Source: Sulfurimonas sp.
GTDB taxonomy: Bacteria; Campylobacterota; Campylobacteria; Campylobacterales; Sulfurimonadaceae
Assembly (NCBI GenBank): GCA_027056465.1
Contig: JALUKS010000036.1
Coordinates: 1 to 5,133, forward strand
DNA length: 5,133 nucleotides
Direction: 5' to 3'
Part shown: positions 4,377 to 5,133 of the stretch, one piece after another
Position numbering within the stretch: the first letter of the stretch is position 1
How the letters are laid out: every line of letters starts with the position of its first letter
Notes under the pieces: model-generated
Seen by the model: only the letters and a program-made list of their open reading frames with translations
Database searches by the model: none
What the model was told of the DNA's origin: nothing
Program-made: the position numbers and the translations under genes

Positions 4377-5133
4377 ATGGTAGGATTAAGACAAAAGCAG
4401 AGTGTCGAGACAAAACATAAACTCTCAAATACTCTAAGAAATTGGCTACCAATCCTGCACTCCTCTCTCTCTGACTTAGGTGAAGCAATAGCTCCCTTCC
4501 TCGATGCAAATCCAGTTATAGAAGTAGAGTCAGGGTATGAAGAGAATTTTGAAGCTAAAATCCCTCGTAAAATCATCTTTCGTGCTGTTAGTAACTCCAG
4601 AACAGAGCAGATAGAAGCACTCACTATTCAAAAAGGCACACTCTATGAGCTTTTAGACGAACAGTTAGAAGCACCACTTTTCCCTACACCTCTCTCTCAA
4701 AAGATTTCTCACTATGTAGTAGCTAACCTCGATGAGTTTGGTTTTTATGAGGGAGATACGAAAGAGTTTTGTCAAAAAAATGCCATAGATGAGGATTTTT
4801 TTGAGAAAACTCGCTTGCGTTTTGTGCATGTAGAACCTGTAGGTATTGGGGCAAAAAATCTTACAGAATGTTTTTTATTTCAGCTTGACAACTCAGAGAT
4901 TAGTGATGAGGCTTACCCTTTGGCTGTAAAAATTATTAAGAATTTGCACTCTGTTCATGAGTATGCAAGGGAGGAATACTTTAGTGAGGTAATGCATACC
5001 CTTGGCACTTTTAAAAATCCACCAAACATTGAGTATCAAGAGGAGTCTGAACAGATAATTCCTGACTTGATGATTTATTTTGATGCAGATGAAAACATTG
5101 AGGTAAAACTCAACGATGCTTACTATCCAACCA
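4377..5133 (+). CDS. rpoN: RNA polymerase sigma-54 factor, N-terminal part (runs off the window)
   Basis: The open frame begins at ATG 4377, directly after an in-frame TAG (4374-4376), and stays open to the window end, giving 252 residues plus one base. Sigma-54 directs transcription from -24/-12 promoters and needs AAA+ activators; in Campylobacterota it drives the middle flagellar genes. Visible parts: region I (1-52) with LRQKQS, NTLRNWLPIL and ANPVIEVES, the family's NPxxE end; a short variable linker (about 53-85); and the core-binding region with VANLDEFGFYEGD (115-127), EPVGIGAKNLTECFLFQL (153-170) and IIPDLMIYF (227-235) followed by KLN (244-246). The DNA-binding helix-turn-helix and RpoN box lie beyond the window. 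Region I has only two Gln (Q6, Q8) and lacks the Q-rich form of enterobacterial RpoN. AAGAG at 4365-4369 is a weak ribosome binding site overlapping the lptB stop. Confidence 0.9.
   Translation, partial: MVGLRQKQSVETKHKLSNTLRNWLPILHSSLSDLGEAIAPFLDANPVIEVESGYEENFEAKIPRKIIFRAVSNSRTEQIEALTIQKGTLYELLDEQLEAPLFPTPLSQKISHYVVANLDEFGFYEGDTKEFCQKNAIDEDFFEKTRLRFVHVEPVGIGAKNLTECFLFQLDNSEISDEAYPLAVKIIKNLHSVHEYAREEYFSEVMHTLGTFKNPPNIEYQEESEQIIPDLMIYFDADENIEVKLNDAYYPT

Noticed and set aside
4187..4624. Minus-strand 145-residue open frame across the lptB-rpoN junction.
   Set aside because: It overlaps two strongly conserved plus-strand genes and has no recognisable motif.

Overview
The window looks like a chromosomal segment of a Campylobacterota (epsilonproteobacterial) genome, most likely a Sulfurimonas-like member. 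This is inferred from the tsaE-lptB-rpoN gene order, the short diverged N-terminus of sigma-54, the TATAAT-type -10 boxes in T/A-rich context without a clear -35, and the moderate-to-low GC. No rRNA or other marker is present, so the genus is a guess.

Layout. (1) Positions 1-375 are the 3' end of a YgiQ-type radical SAM protein gene. (2) Positions 376-943 hold a compact two-gene toxin-antitoxin-like module: a DUF4258 protein (TTG start, strong ribosome binding site) followed, with a 4-nt overlap, by a small YgiT-type double-CxxC zinc protein. It has its own extended -10 promoter. By hand count, positions 421-960 are about 27% GC, against roughly 40-50% in sampled rows of the flanking genes, so the module is probably a recent insertion. 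(3) Positions 960-1898, minus strand, encode a class I SAM-dependent methyltransferase of unknown substrate, convergent with the module. (4) A 111-bp divergent intergenic region (1899-2009) has a -10-like box six bases before each of the two start codons, so both transcripts may be leaderless. (5) Positions 2010-5133 are a tightly packed plus-strand operon: a small S4-domain RNA-binding protein resembling RqcP/Hsp15, trpD, tsaE, lptB and the first 252 codons of rpoN, which runs off the window end. Junctions are overlaps of 4, 4 and 14 nt, then a 10-nt gap.

The operon joins unrelated housekeeping functions: ribosome/nascent-chain RNA binding, tryptophan synthesis, t6A tRNA modification, lipopolysaccharide export and the alternative sigma factor. 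TrpD has no other trp gene beside it here. I found no CRISPR array, tRNA, rRNA, transposase or convincing intrinsic terminator. The least described parts are the toxin-antitoxin-like island and the possible paired leaderless starts; neither is a demonstrated new system.
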